Shown piece after piece: positions 1 through 5,592 of a stretch of DNA of 5,659 bases. The notes beneath the pieces are model-generated. The model was not told the DNA's origin. It saw only the letters and a program-made list of their open reading frames with translations, and did no database searches. Source of the stretch: JAFMDF01 sp039024375. Its GTDB lineage: Bacteria; Bacteroidota; Bacteroidia; Chitinophagales; Saprospiraceae. Position numbers and translations under genes: made by a program. The number at the start of each line of letters is the position of its first letter. Positions within the stretch are counted from its first letter, which is position 1. The stretch is taken from contig JBCCQK010000535.1 of NCBI GenBank assembly GCA_039024375.1, forward strand, positions 1 to 5,659, in the 5' to 3' direction.

Positions 1-245
1 ATTTTTACACACACACAAAACGAATGGGTTTTATTATACCTTAAATCGTTTTCACCTCTATTGTTCCGCTGCGCTATCAATAAAGACATCATTGGGTTTT
101 GCAAAAAAATAGTTGATAATTACTGTAAACTTTTAAACCTACTTAATAAGATTCGTGGGCAACATAAAACCATTTTATCTATCCTCGCCTCTGTACTCCC
201 TTTTCAAACTGAAGGCACAGGAAAAAATCGGTTGGCTAATGGTAA
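1..245. other. Intergenic DNA, no gene seen
   Basis: This AT-rich stretch opens with a short (AC)n run at about 7-16. The only open frame (61-267, plus) would start on TTG, has a composition unlike a folded protein, and runs into the inverted-repeat element that begins at 246. I see no RNA gene, promoter consensus or terminator here. What lies to the left of the window is unknown, so the first bases could belong to the downstream flank of another gene. Confidence 0.5.
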
Positions 246-321
246 CCTTAGTAGTCAGACAAATTAATGGTGTCTAGTAGAATTTGAGTAAATTTTGGAT
301 TTAGACGAGGCAGAAAGCGCA

Positions 322-341
322 GTCATAGCCTTAGTTATGAC
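322..341. repeat. Small hairpin inside the first foldback element
   Basis: The arm GTCATAGC at 322-329 pairs with GTTATGAC at 334-341, with one G.T wobble and a 4-nt loop. It sits in the interior of the inverted-repeat element at 246-450. There is no T-run after it on either strand, so a terminator role is not supported. Confidence 0.45.
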
Positions 342-358
342 GAGCATTTTTAATAGGA

Positions 359-386
359 ACAAACGGAGTTTGTGAACCGCTTGCGG
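359..386. repeat. Two adjacent small hairpins
   Basis: ACAAAC (359-364) pairs with GTTTGT (368-373) around a GGA loop. CCGC (377-380) pairs with GCGG (383-386) around TT. The first has the same short-stem, 3-nt-loop geometry as the hairpins in the array near the right end of the window, but it lacks the GTRGTC box. Confidence 0.4.
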
Positions 387-450
387 ATGGGATGCCAAAT
401 TCAAAAGTCGCCAAATTATCCGACAGGATTAACTTGACTGACTACTTAGG

Positions 451-549
451 AACGAGGTTTATATGGTAATGCGATTATTGTTAGGGTAAGCGATAGTGAC
501 TTGACAGTAGGTAACTGTGGTTTAGTAGGCAAGCAAAATATCTATGATA
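451..549. other. Spacer between two foldback elements
   Basis: No open frame of note is present. One small hairpin is visible, ACAGT (504-508) with ACTGT (514-518) and a 5-nt loop. No other feature can be supported. Confidence 0.4.
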
Positions 550-709
550 AGGGATGAGGAATTAAATAAACTACGCAAAATGACGAGGCTATTTTTTCTT
601 TTAGCAAGGCAAATTTTTTCAGCATAGCCTAGCTACGTTGAAAAAATTTAACACAGCTAAAAGGAAAAAGAGACCGTCAGGTGTGTAGGTTATTTATTTC
701 GTCATCCCT
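550..709. mobile_element. 160-bp near-perfect palindromic element (MITE-like)
   Basis: Almost the whole segment folds on itself around position 630. The outer arms begin AGGGATGA (550-557) and, read from the other strand, the same eight bases from 709 to 702. Further inward AAATAA and CTAC recur in both arms, then CTTTTAGC (598-605) pairs with GCTAAAAG (656-663). AAATTTTTTCA (611-621) pairs with 639-649, and TAGC (625-628) pairs with GCTA (632-635) over a CTA loop. The segment is flanked by TAA on both sides (548-550 and 709-711, overlapping the terminal base), which could be a 3-bp target-site duplication. It has no coding frame. As RNA it would form a rod-like stem of about 78 bp with small internal loops. 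Confidence 0.7.
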
Positions 710-780
710 AAATTGAAGAGATTGGATTTCTGCAAAAATTGACAAAGAATCTTTTGTAAGTACTCAATCGTCTGTTTGGA

Positions 781-862
781 TTATCCAGTAACCCGCTCGA
801 CTGCCGTAGGCGGGCAGGTTTCCCATTAATAGATAATTTTTAGCTGTAAATTTACTGGATAA
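781..862. repeat. GC-rich insert bounded by 11-bp perfect inverted repeats
   Basis: TTATCCAGTAA (781-791) and TTACTGGATAA (852-862) are exact inverted repeats. Just inside the left arm is a GC-rich block (792-818) in an AT-rich background. It can form two mutually exclusive hairpins: CCCGC (792-796) with GCGGG (810-814), or CTGCC (801-805) with GGCAG (813-817). The CTGCCGTAGGC core resembles palindromic intergenic repeats that I recall from other Bacteroidota genomes, which is memory rather than a search result. It lies about 60 bp beyond the stop codon of the secreted-protein gene. Confidence 0.5.
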
Positions 863-893
863 CGGGAATGTTACCCCTGTAATCGTAATTAGC

Positions 894-925
894 ATTGATA
901 ACTTACAATCTTTTTTGTTATCAAT
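894..925 (-). terminator. Stem-loop over the stop codon of the FG-GAP gene, possible terminator
   Basis: ATTGATAAC (894-902) and GTTATCAAT (917-925) form a 9-bp perfect stem with a 14-nt loop. It overlaps the TGA stop at 921-923 on the minus strand. On that strand no T-run follows the stem, so a classical intrinsic terminator is not supported. It may protect the 3' end or simply be an AT-rich dyad. Confidence 0.3.
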
Positions 926-2984
926 TAGTATTTACCGCTTTCACCAAATAAGTTTCCTCCCCCACTCGTAACTGGAAAAAGTAAACACCCCCCGAAGACA
1001 AATCGTCAAAAGGCAAGGAATACTTCCCTGCTGCTTGGCTTTCGTTAACCAAGTTAGCCAATCTCCTACCCAATTGGTCGTAGGCAATGAGTTCAACTTG
1101 GCTAGTTTGGGGTAAGGTGTAAGTTAAGGTAGTGGACGAAACAAATGGGTTCGGTGCTATACTAAATTCGATTACCTCGTAAACCTCCACGGGTCTTTCG
1201 GCGAGGGTCAATCGAGTGATTTCTAAAACTTTATTGGTGCCATTTTCTTCTGACACTACGTTGTGGTAAACACCTGCTGTACGTTGAAAAGCATCCGCTA
1301 ACCAGATGCTGTCTCCCTCAAAAATGGGCACTTCTTTATGGACGTAGGGCATCCAATCACCATTTTCCACAACCAAAATGCTTTGATTGGTCGAAACATT
1401 GGTCAAAATAGTGGATTGTCCCGTTGGCCAAGTAATCACCAAGCTATCTAGTAATTCCAATTCGCCCAATCCAAAATGAATCTCATTATAGCTATGGGAC
1501 AAATAACTAGAACCACCATCTACTTCTCGAATAAACCGTCGTCCATTGGCAATAGCTGTTACATGGCTACCGTAACCGTTTCGGTTATTGGCTAGTCCCT
1601 GTACTTTGACTTTTAGCCAATGCTGATTTTGGTCGGTATTGTTTTGGTAAATTAGCGTAGAAGAAGTATTAGAATTGTCCGCCGTTACCACGCCCATCAT
1701 AATATCTAAATCCCCATCTTGGTCTAAATCCGCCATACTCAAGCCCCGACAACGAGTAGTATCTGCGATGCCTTCTGCTTGGGAGACATTCTCAAAAGTA
1801 TGCTGACTATTACCTCGAAACAGTCGATTTTCGTCGTTTTGGTAATTGGCGGCAATCACTTGCCCATTAGCAACTACTAAATCCAAATAGGTATCATTAT
1901 TATAATCTAAAAAAGCGGTCCCCCAACTAGTACCATCAGGATTATTCACTTTTTTTAAATTTGCCACATCCCGAAAATAGCGCCCCGATTGTGTATTTTC
2001 AAAAAAGGGATTATCAGCAATATTGGTAACATAATAATCAAAGTCTCCATCTTCGTCGTAATCACCAATGGCTACACCCATTGCATTGATACGCACTTGT
2101 ACCCGTGCCGCTCTACTCGCTGGATTAAAATTATTTTCGGGAAAAGCATTCAAGTACAGTTCGTTGGCTTTAAAATTTAGTCCAAAATCGTTCGCCACGT
2201 ATAAATCCATATCGTTATCCCCGTCACAATCAGTAAAAGCAACGGCCAGTCCACAGCCAATATCCGCCACGCCAAAAGCATCGGCTGCCTCTACAAATTG
2301 ATTATTCCCTTGATTGAGGTACAAAAAATTGGGGCTACATTGGTCAATGTTACTCGCAAAAGGATAGTTAGAAAATTCGGCGTAATTATTAATGTAAATG
2401 TCCAGTAAACCATCCAAATTAACGTCGCCAAAACTAGCGGAAGTACTCCAAGCGAGGTCAGTCAGTCCCGCTGCCTTGGAAATGTCTGTAAAAGTGCCAT
2501 CTCCTTGATTTTCTAATAATACGTTAGGTTCGTTGATTCCCGTGGTGATTAGTAAGTCTTCGTCTCCATCGTTGTCAATATCTCCAACAGCCACCCCAAC
2601 GGTATTGTTATCCGACAATTCTACGCCTGCCAGCCTACTCACATTGGAGAAGGTACCATCCCAATTATTGCGATATAAGGCATTTTTCCGTTCGCCGCCA
2701 ATGACAAAAATATCTGGATAAAAATCTCCATTATAGTCGAAGAAGGCCACGCCACCACTCATGATGTGTTGGTCTTGGCAAAAGTTGTTGACCCCAAGTT
2801 GAGCACTGATTTCGGTAAAGGTTTGACCATATCCTATTTGTCCTATTAATAAGAAGCAACAAAACAGACAACTTGATACTACTATGCTTAGTTTTACAGG
2901 TGAACGGTTTAGCAATCGCAGCCCTCGAATGTTGCGAAGACTTGATATGTAGAACTGTTCGAGACAAATAATATTTAAAGTCAT
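921..2984 (-). CDS. Secreted FG-GAP/VCBS repeat protein with ASPIC/UnbV domain and T9SS sorting domain (CRTAC1-like)
   Basis: This is a predicted export substrate of the Bacteroidota type IX secretion system, ending up secreted or anchored on the cell surface. Its biochemical role is unknown; proteins of this kind are usually thought to bind calcium and mediate binding.
Residues about 32-54 form a hydrophobic signal sequence ending GYGQ. Seven Asp-rich calcium loops follow, starting near residues 83, 135, 187, 252, 308, 360 and 419 (for example DIDNDGDEDLL and DLDQDGDLDIM). Spacing is 52-65 residues, as expected for a complete seven-bladed propeller. An ASPIC/UnbV domain spans about 468-540 (NRNGYGSHV, HFGLGE, WPTG). 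Residues about 552-595 form a small EGDSIWL...AGVYHN module. The T9SS C-terminal domain covers about 607-687 (APNPF, YDQLGR, LSSGGVYFFQL, YLVKA).
The annotated ATG leaves about 30 residues before the hydrophobic core; an in-frame TTG at 2913-2915 would shorten this. No Shine-Dalgarno is visible. The gene is transcribed alone, divergently from the DUF1080 gene. Confidence 0.93.
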   Translation of the reverse strand: MTLNIICLEQFYISSLRNIRGLRLLNRSPVKLSIVVSSCLFCCFLLIGQIGYGQTFTEISAQLGVNNFCQDQHIMSGGVAFFDYNGDFYPDIFVIGGERKNALYRNNWDGTFSNVSRLAGVELSDNNTVGVAVGDIDNDGDEDLLITTGINEPNVLLENQGDGTFTDISKAAGLTDLAWSTSASFGDVNLDGLLDIYINNYAEFSNYPFASNIDQCSPNFLYLNQGNNQFVEAADAFGVADIGCGLAVAFTDCDGDNDMDLYVANDFGLNFKANELYLNAFPENNFNPASRAARVQVRINAMGVAIGDYDEDGDFDYYVTNIADNPFFENTQSGRYFRDVANLKKVNNPDGTSWGTAFLDYNNDTYLDLVVANGQVIAANYQNDENRLFRGNSQHTFENVSQAEGIADTTRCRGLSMADLDQDGDLDIMMGVVTADNSNTSSTLIYQNNTDQNQHWLKVKVQGLANNRNGYGSHVTAIANGRRFIREVDGGSSYLSHSYNEIHFGLGELELLDSLVITWPTGQSTILTNVSTNQSILVVENGDWMPYVHKEVPIFEGDSIWLADAFQRTAGVYHNVVSEENGTNKVLEITRLTLAERPVEVYEVIEFSIAPNPFVSSTTLTYTLPQTSQVELIAYDQLGRRLANLVNESQAAGKYSLPFDDLSSGGVYFFQLRVGEETYLVKAVNTN

Positions 2985-3090
2985 AAAACAAACATTAAAA
3001 ACAAGCCATCATTTCATTTCTAGTATTAAATGAAAAATTAGCCAGTTTCCCAACAAAAAAATAATTACCGCACTCAACAAAAACTGGACA

Positions 3091-3127
3091 AAAGGAGAAA
3101 GTCCATTAAATCATTACTTTCTCTTTT
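3091..3127. promoter_or_regulatory. 12-bp dyad midway between divergent genes, possible operator
   Basis: Positions 3091-3102 pair with 3116-3127, with one G.T pair and a 13-nt loop; the inner core is AGAAAGT with ACTTTCT. It is about 107 bp from the FG-GAP start codon and 166 bp from the DUF1080 start codon. T-rich sequence follows on the plus strand, so a terminator is the alternative. A terminator would be odd between divergent genes, and an operator is a guess from position. Confidence 0.3.
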
Positions 3128-3251
3128 AATTTTAAGAAACCATCAAAATCTACCTCAACAATCAACCGATTCCATCTACTACACTAAAACTGTACAAGGG
3201 CCTTTTTTGAAAAATAACTTTACTTGAAGCTGAAATAATTGCCGTATTATT

Positions 3252-3277
3252 AAGTGAAATTATTTACAAATTCACTT
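3252..3277 (+). promoter_or_regulatory. Leader dyad just upstream of the DUF1080 start
   Basis: AAGTGAA (3252-3258) is repeated inverted as TTCACTT (3271-3277) with a 12-nt gap. A second AT-rich dyad, AATAAT (3234-3239) with ATTATT (3246-3251), abuts it. They end 15 bp before the ATG at 3293, a place suited to an operator or 5'-UTR hairpin. A GTG at 3254 that would extend the reading frame lies inside the first arm, which argues against it being the real start. Confidence 0.3.
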
Positions 3278-3292
3278 GATATACAATTGATT

Positions 3293-4192
3293 ATGCAATT
3301 CAAAAAATTAGTTTTACTTACCTTATTATTTTGGATAGCTTGCACTACCGTAAAAAATACCAAAATCCAAGATGACTACGGCCAGTACCAATGGAAAAAC
3401 TTAATTGATGCGGACTTGTCCCAATGGGATAATTATTTGGGCTATCAACATCAACCAGGCTACGATGGGTCTGCACCAACCAATGAACAAGGAGAAGTCA
3501 TTCCACCTATTGGACTGAACAATCCCGATTACGACGTTTTTACCACTTTCAAAGAAGGAGACGACCTTATCATCAGAAACAGTGGCGAATATTACGGCTG
3601 TCTCATTACCAAAGAATCGTACAAAAACTATCACTTCCAATTAAAATACAAATGGGGTGATAAAACTTGGGCTTACCGCAAAGACCTCCTCAAAGACTCG
3701 GGCATTCTTTATCACTCCATCGGCCCTATGGCCGTCGAATATTGGCGTGCGTGGATGCTGTCCCAAGAGTTCCAGATTACGGAAGGCCATACGGGCGATT
3801 TTTGGAGTCAAGCCAATTCCGCAATGGACGTTAGAACCTATAAACCAGAATCGGTGTTAGACCCTTTGGCCAACAAATTTCAAGAGTATATCCCCATCGG
3901 AATGGGTAGTCCCTACCGCAATTATTGCCTACGCAGTGGTGATTTTGAAAAACCCCACGACGAGTGGAATACGCTCGATTTGTACTGCTTTGAAGGCCAA
4001 AGCCTACACGTGGTCAACGGCGAAGTTGTCATGATTCTCAAAAACTCTCGATACATTGACCAAGATGGCAACAGCGTCCCTATGATTGAAGGAAAAATAC
4101 AACTCCAAAGCGAAGGGGCGGAATTATTTTTTAAAGACATCAAAATCAGAGAGGTTGAGGCACTTAGTGCTACTCACGCTGCGCTGTTTTAG
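3293..4192 (+). CDS. DUF1080 lipoprotein, 3-keto-disaccharide hydrolase family
   Basis: This is a predicted membrane-anchored enzyme of the DUF1080 / 3-keto-disaccharide hydrolase family (Pfam PF06439), a beta-sandwich fold. Characterised members cleave glycosides already oxidised to the 3-keto form. The substrate here is unknown.
The ATG at 3293 gives 299 residues and a textbook lipoprotein signal, MQFKKLVLLTLLFWIAC, with the lipidated Cys at residue 17. Starting at the in-frame GTG (3254) would add 13 residues with no signal character, so the ATG is preferred. Family blocks, numbered from the ATG, are W-N-L-I-D-A-D-L-S-Q-W near 34-45, GEYYGCLITK at 98-107, DSGILYH at 135-141, QEFQITEG at 158-165, NTLDLYC at 226-232, HVVNG at 239-243 and ELFFKDIKIRE at 277-287. 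About a dozen residues follow the last strand. The gene is complete and in line with usual family length. It stands alone, diverging from the FG-GAP gene and converging on the phosphotriesterase-like gene, six bases from its stop. Confidence 0.92.
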   Translation: MQFKKLVLLTLLFWIACTTVKNTKIQDDYGQYQWKNLIDADLSQWDNYLGYQHQPGYDGSAPTNEQGEVIPPIGLNNPDYDVFTTFKEGDDLIIRNSGEYYGCLITKESYKNYHFQLKYKWGDKTWAYRKDLLKDSGILYHSIGPMAVEYWRAWMLSQEFQITEGHTGDFWSQANSAMDVRTYKPESVLDPLANKFQEYIPIGMGSPYRNYCLRSGDFEKPHDEWNTLDLYCFEGQSLHVVNGEVVMILKNSRYIDQDGNSVPMIEGKIQLQSEGAELFFKDIKIREVEALSATHAALF

Positions 4193-4198
4193 ACTACT

Positions 4199-5206
4199 TT
4201 ATTCCATCTTCCGAATCTCAATAGCAAAAGCTTTAGCTGGATTGTATTTTAAAAGTAAATCAATATCTGCTTGGCTAAAGCCTTTTTCGTAAAGTTTTGG
4301 AATGACCTTTTCAAAAATATTGGTATAAGGCTGTACGGCTTGCACCTTTTTTTGTGGGTCGTACCAACCCGCATCATGAGAAATCAATATCCTATCTAAG
4401 AATCCATTTTCTTTGGCAAACACCAGTTTAGCTACATGGTAATTCGTTTCCCAACCCAATCCATCCAAACTAATCCAACAGCCCGTTTTAGCGGCTTTTA
4501 GGTATTCGTTGACATTCTGCTCATTTTGAGCGTGCACCCAAATAAACGCTTCGGGAGATACTCCATGTTCTCGAAGAATAGCCAATTGCGGCCACATACC
4601 TAGGGCTTTCCCCGTATGCGAGGCGATGGTCAATCCCGTTTGAAGATGGGTCAAAGCAGCAGCTTTCACCAGCTTGGCATCTATCGGTTCTAAAGGGGCG
4701 GTATTGTCCACCCCAATCTTCATAAAACCTGGCTTTATTTGGGTTTGATTGATACCAAAATTAAATTCGTCCGTCCATATTTGAGCGAGTTCTTCGGCGG
4801 TTGCGGCTTTAGCAGATTGAGGAATATACTTATTATTAACCGCACCGTATAGTCCCGTATTCGTAATAATTTTAATACTTGATTCTTCCGACATTCTTTG
4901 CAATAATTCAATGTCTCGCCCTAAAAAACTAGGCGTGGCATCGACAAAATAGTCCACTCCATGATTCGCTATCGCCTTAAAATAGGGCAACATTTCCTGG
5001 ATAATAGAATCTCGATTCCAAGTGGTTGGATTAATGCTGTCCGCTCCAATGAAATCGACTAACAGGTGCTCGTGGCTCAACCAAACTTTGCTGGTATCCA
5101 CCCGATTAGCTCCCGAAATATCGACTATGGTTAATGGCGGTTGCTGGGTGGTACACGATGCGTACATTACTAATAAAACGAATAAGGGGTAACGATAAAT
5201 TTTCAT
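4199..5206 (-). CDS. Phosphotriesterase-family metallohydrolase lipoprotein
   Basis: This is a predicted binuclear metal hydrolase of the phosphotriesterase family (Pfam PF02126, amidohydrolase superfamily, TIM barrel). It is probably a lactonase or ester hydrolase rather than a true organophosphate hydrolase.
All six expected metal ligands can be seen: H45 and H47 in SHEHLLVDF, the carboxylated lysine K163 in PGFMKIGVD, H197 in SHTGKA, H225 in WVHAQNE and D278 in ISHDAGW. The C-terminal NPAKAF block (322-327) is also typical. Residues 1-18 form a lipoprotein signal ending MYASC with Cys18, followed by a polar linker TTQQPP, so the enzyme is likely membrane-anchored facing the periplasm or outside. 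Many family members are cytoplasmic, so the anchor is notable. Length (335) is normal. No strong Shine-Dalgarno is near the ATG; AGAGG lies about 12 bases upstream. It converges with the DUF1080 gene, and a link to oxidised-sugar breakdown is only an inference from that neighbour. Confidence 0.92.
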   Translation of the reverse strand: MKIYRYPLFVLLVMYASCTTQQPPLTIVDISGANRVDTSKVWLSHEHLLVDFIGADSINPTTWNRDSIIQEMLPYFKAIANHGVDYFVDATPSFLGRDIELLQRMSEESSIKIITNTGLYGAVNNKYIPQSAKAATAEELAQIWTDEFNFGINQTQIKPGFMKIGVDNTAPLEPIDAKLVKAAALTHLQTGLTIASHTGKALGMWPQLAILREHGVSPEAFIWVHAQNEQNVNEYLKAAKTGCWISLDGLGWETNYHVAKLVFAKENGFLDRILISHDAGWYDPQKKVQAVQPYTNIFEKVIPKLYEKGFSQADIDLLLKYNPAKAFAIEIRKME

Positions 5207-5363
5207 AGGATAGATAGCCTCTTTTAATCTTTGGATAAGTAATTATTTAGAATAGAGATTAGAGCGGAGAGATTAGAGACGTACTAATCGGCAAATAAGG
5301 GTAGAAGATTTGGCTCTTAGACAATTTTTGCATTTTGGGTCGAATCAAGCGTATCGACGATTT
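5207..5363 (-). promoter_or_regulatory. Upstream region of the phosphotriesterase-like gene
   Basis: These 157 bases precede the start codon on the minus strand and should include its promoter. I cannot place a confident consensus promoter. An 11-bp direct repeat at 5254-5278 is the only obvious organised sequence. No open frame or RNA gene is seen. Confidence 0.4.
5254..5278. promoter_or_regulatory. 11-bp tandem direct repeat upstream of the phosphotriesterase-like gene
   Basis: AGAGATTAGAG occurs at 5254-5264 and again at 5268-5278, start to start 14 bp, 48-72 bp upstream of the ATG. Paired direct repeats at this distance can be regulator binding sites. No regulator gene is nearby and the sequence is simple in composition, so chance is possible. 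Confidence 0.3.
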
Positions 5364-5394
5364 ATTAGCGTTCAAAAAATAAACGGGTAATAAT

Positions 5395-5413
5395 GTGGTC
5401 GGTGCGATGCACC
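5395..5413 (+). repeat. Hairpin unit A of the array
   Basis: Read with the box first, this is GTGGTC (5395-5400), then stem GGTGC (5401-5405), loop GAT, stem GCACC (5409-5413). It is the outermost unit on the left and lies 6 bp inside the AAACGGGTA inverted repeat. Confidence 0.75.
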
Positions 5414-5448
5414 TTTGGAGACCTTAGATTTGTCCACTTGATACAAAG

Positions 5449-5467
5449 GTGGTCGTCCCGATGGGAC
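5449..5467 (+). repeat. Hairpin unit B of the array
   Basis: This unit is GTGGTC (5449-5454), stem GTCCC (5455-5459), loop GAT, stem GGGAC (5463-5467). It has the same orientation as unit A and starts 54 bp from it. The stem differs from unit A at four of five positions, yet every change is matched on the other side so pairing is complete. Confidence 0.75.
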
Positions 5468-5480
5468 TTTTCGATGCCAA

Positions 5481-5499
5481 GATGCGTAGCATCGACTAC
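5481..5499 (-). repeat. Hairpin unit C of the array
   Basis: On the plus strand this reads stem GATGC (5481-5485), loop GTA, stem GCATC (5489-5493), then GACTAC (5494-5499). On the minus strand it starts with GTAGTC, containing the GTAG tetranucleotide typical of known REP sequences. CGATGC at 5472-5477 could instead pair with GCATCG (5489-5494). Confidence 0.75.
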
Positions 5500-5536
5500 A
5501 TTTGTATCAACTTGGAGCTTATTTTCCTTTTGATAA

Positions 5537-5555
5537 GGTGCAGCGCACCGACCAC
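5537..5555 (-). repeat. Hairpin unit D of the array
   Basis: This unit is stem GGTGC (5537-5541), loop AGC, stem GCACC (5545-5549), then GACCAC (5550-5555). It lies exactly 56 bp from unit C, and the 43-base tails after the two stems match at 38 positions. Compared with unit C, one G-C stem pair replaces an A-T pair. Confidence 0.8.
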
Positions 5556-5592
5556 ATTTGTATCAACTCGGGGCTTATTTCCCTTTTGACAA

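Larger units (their letters stand above)
246..450. mobile_element. Foldback (MITE-like) element with 29-bp terminal inverted repeats
   Basis: Positions 246-274 and the reverse complement of 422-450 match at 24 of 29 bases, sharing the core AGTAGTCAG. The similarity continues inward more weakly, around AATTTTGG at 294-301 against the complement of the stretch near 396-410. The interior carries several small hairpins: 322-329 with 334-341 (8 bp, one G.T pair, 4-nt loop), 359-364 with 368-373 (6 bp, loop GGA), and 377-380 with 383-386. No transposase or other frame lies inside. The arrangement fits a non-autonomous inverted-repeat element. No clean target-site duplication is visible, so the exact ends are uncertain. 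Confidence 0.6.
2985..3292. promoter_or_regulatory. Divergent intergenic region, probable promoters of both flanking genes
   Basis: These 308 AT-rich bases separate two divergent genes and so should hold both promoters. I could not find a convincing match to the Bacteroidota consensus (TTTG, then TAnnTTTG about 19 bp on). The nearest on the minus strand is TATTTTTTG (complement of about 3052-3064), which has one extra base in the spacer. Dyads are abundant: CCAGTTT (3042-3048) with AAACTGG (3081-3087), a 12-bp dyad at 3091-3127, and two smaller ones at 3234-3251 and 3252-3277. No gene fits here. Confidence 0.45.

Noticed and set aside
61..267. A 68-codon open frame on the plus strand
   Set aside because: It would start on TTG, has no recognisable domain, and its 3' part overlaps the terminal inverted repeat beginning at 246; it looks like chance open sequence.
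550..709. Intrinsic terminator of the FG-GAP gene
   Set aside because: The structure is far larger than a terminator hairpin, lies more than 200 bp past the stop codon, and has no T-run directly after its stem on the minus strand.
1989..2721. Plus-strand frames inside the FG-GAP gene
   Set aside because: They are antisense shadows of the Asp/Asn-rich repeats and have low-complexity composition.
2731..2991. An 86-codon minus-strand frame with ATG just ahead of the FG-GAP gene
   Set aside because: It overlaps the start of the FG-GAP gene in another frame, and the signal peptide and first FG-GAP repeat are clearly read in the 921-2984 frame.
3254..3292. GTG at 3254 as the start of the DUF1080 gene
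   Set aside because: It adds 13 polar residues ahead of a textbook lipoprotein signal that begins at the ATG at 3293, and it lies inside a leader dyad.
3401..4143. Short frames on both strands inside the DUF1080 gene
   Set aside because: The DUF1080 frame carries all family motifs; the others show none.
4199..5206. True organophosphate-degrading phosphotriesterase
   Set aside because: The metal ligands are shared by the whole family, including lactonases; nothing in the sequence specifies organophosphate activity.
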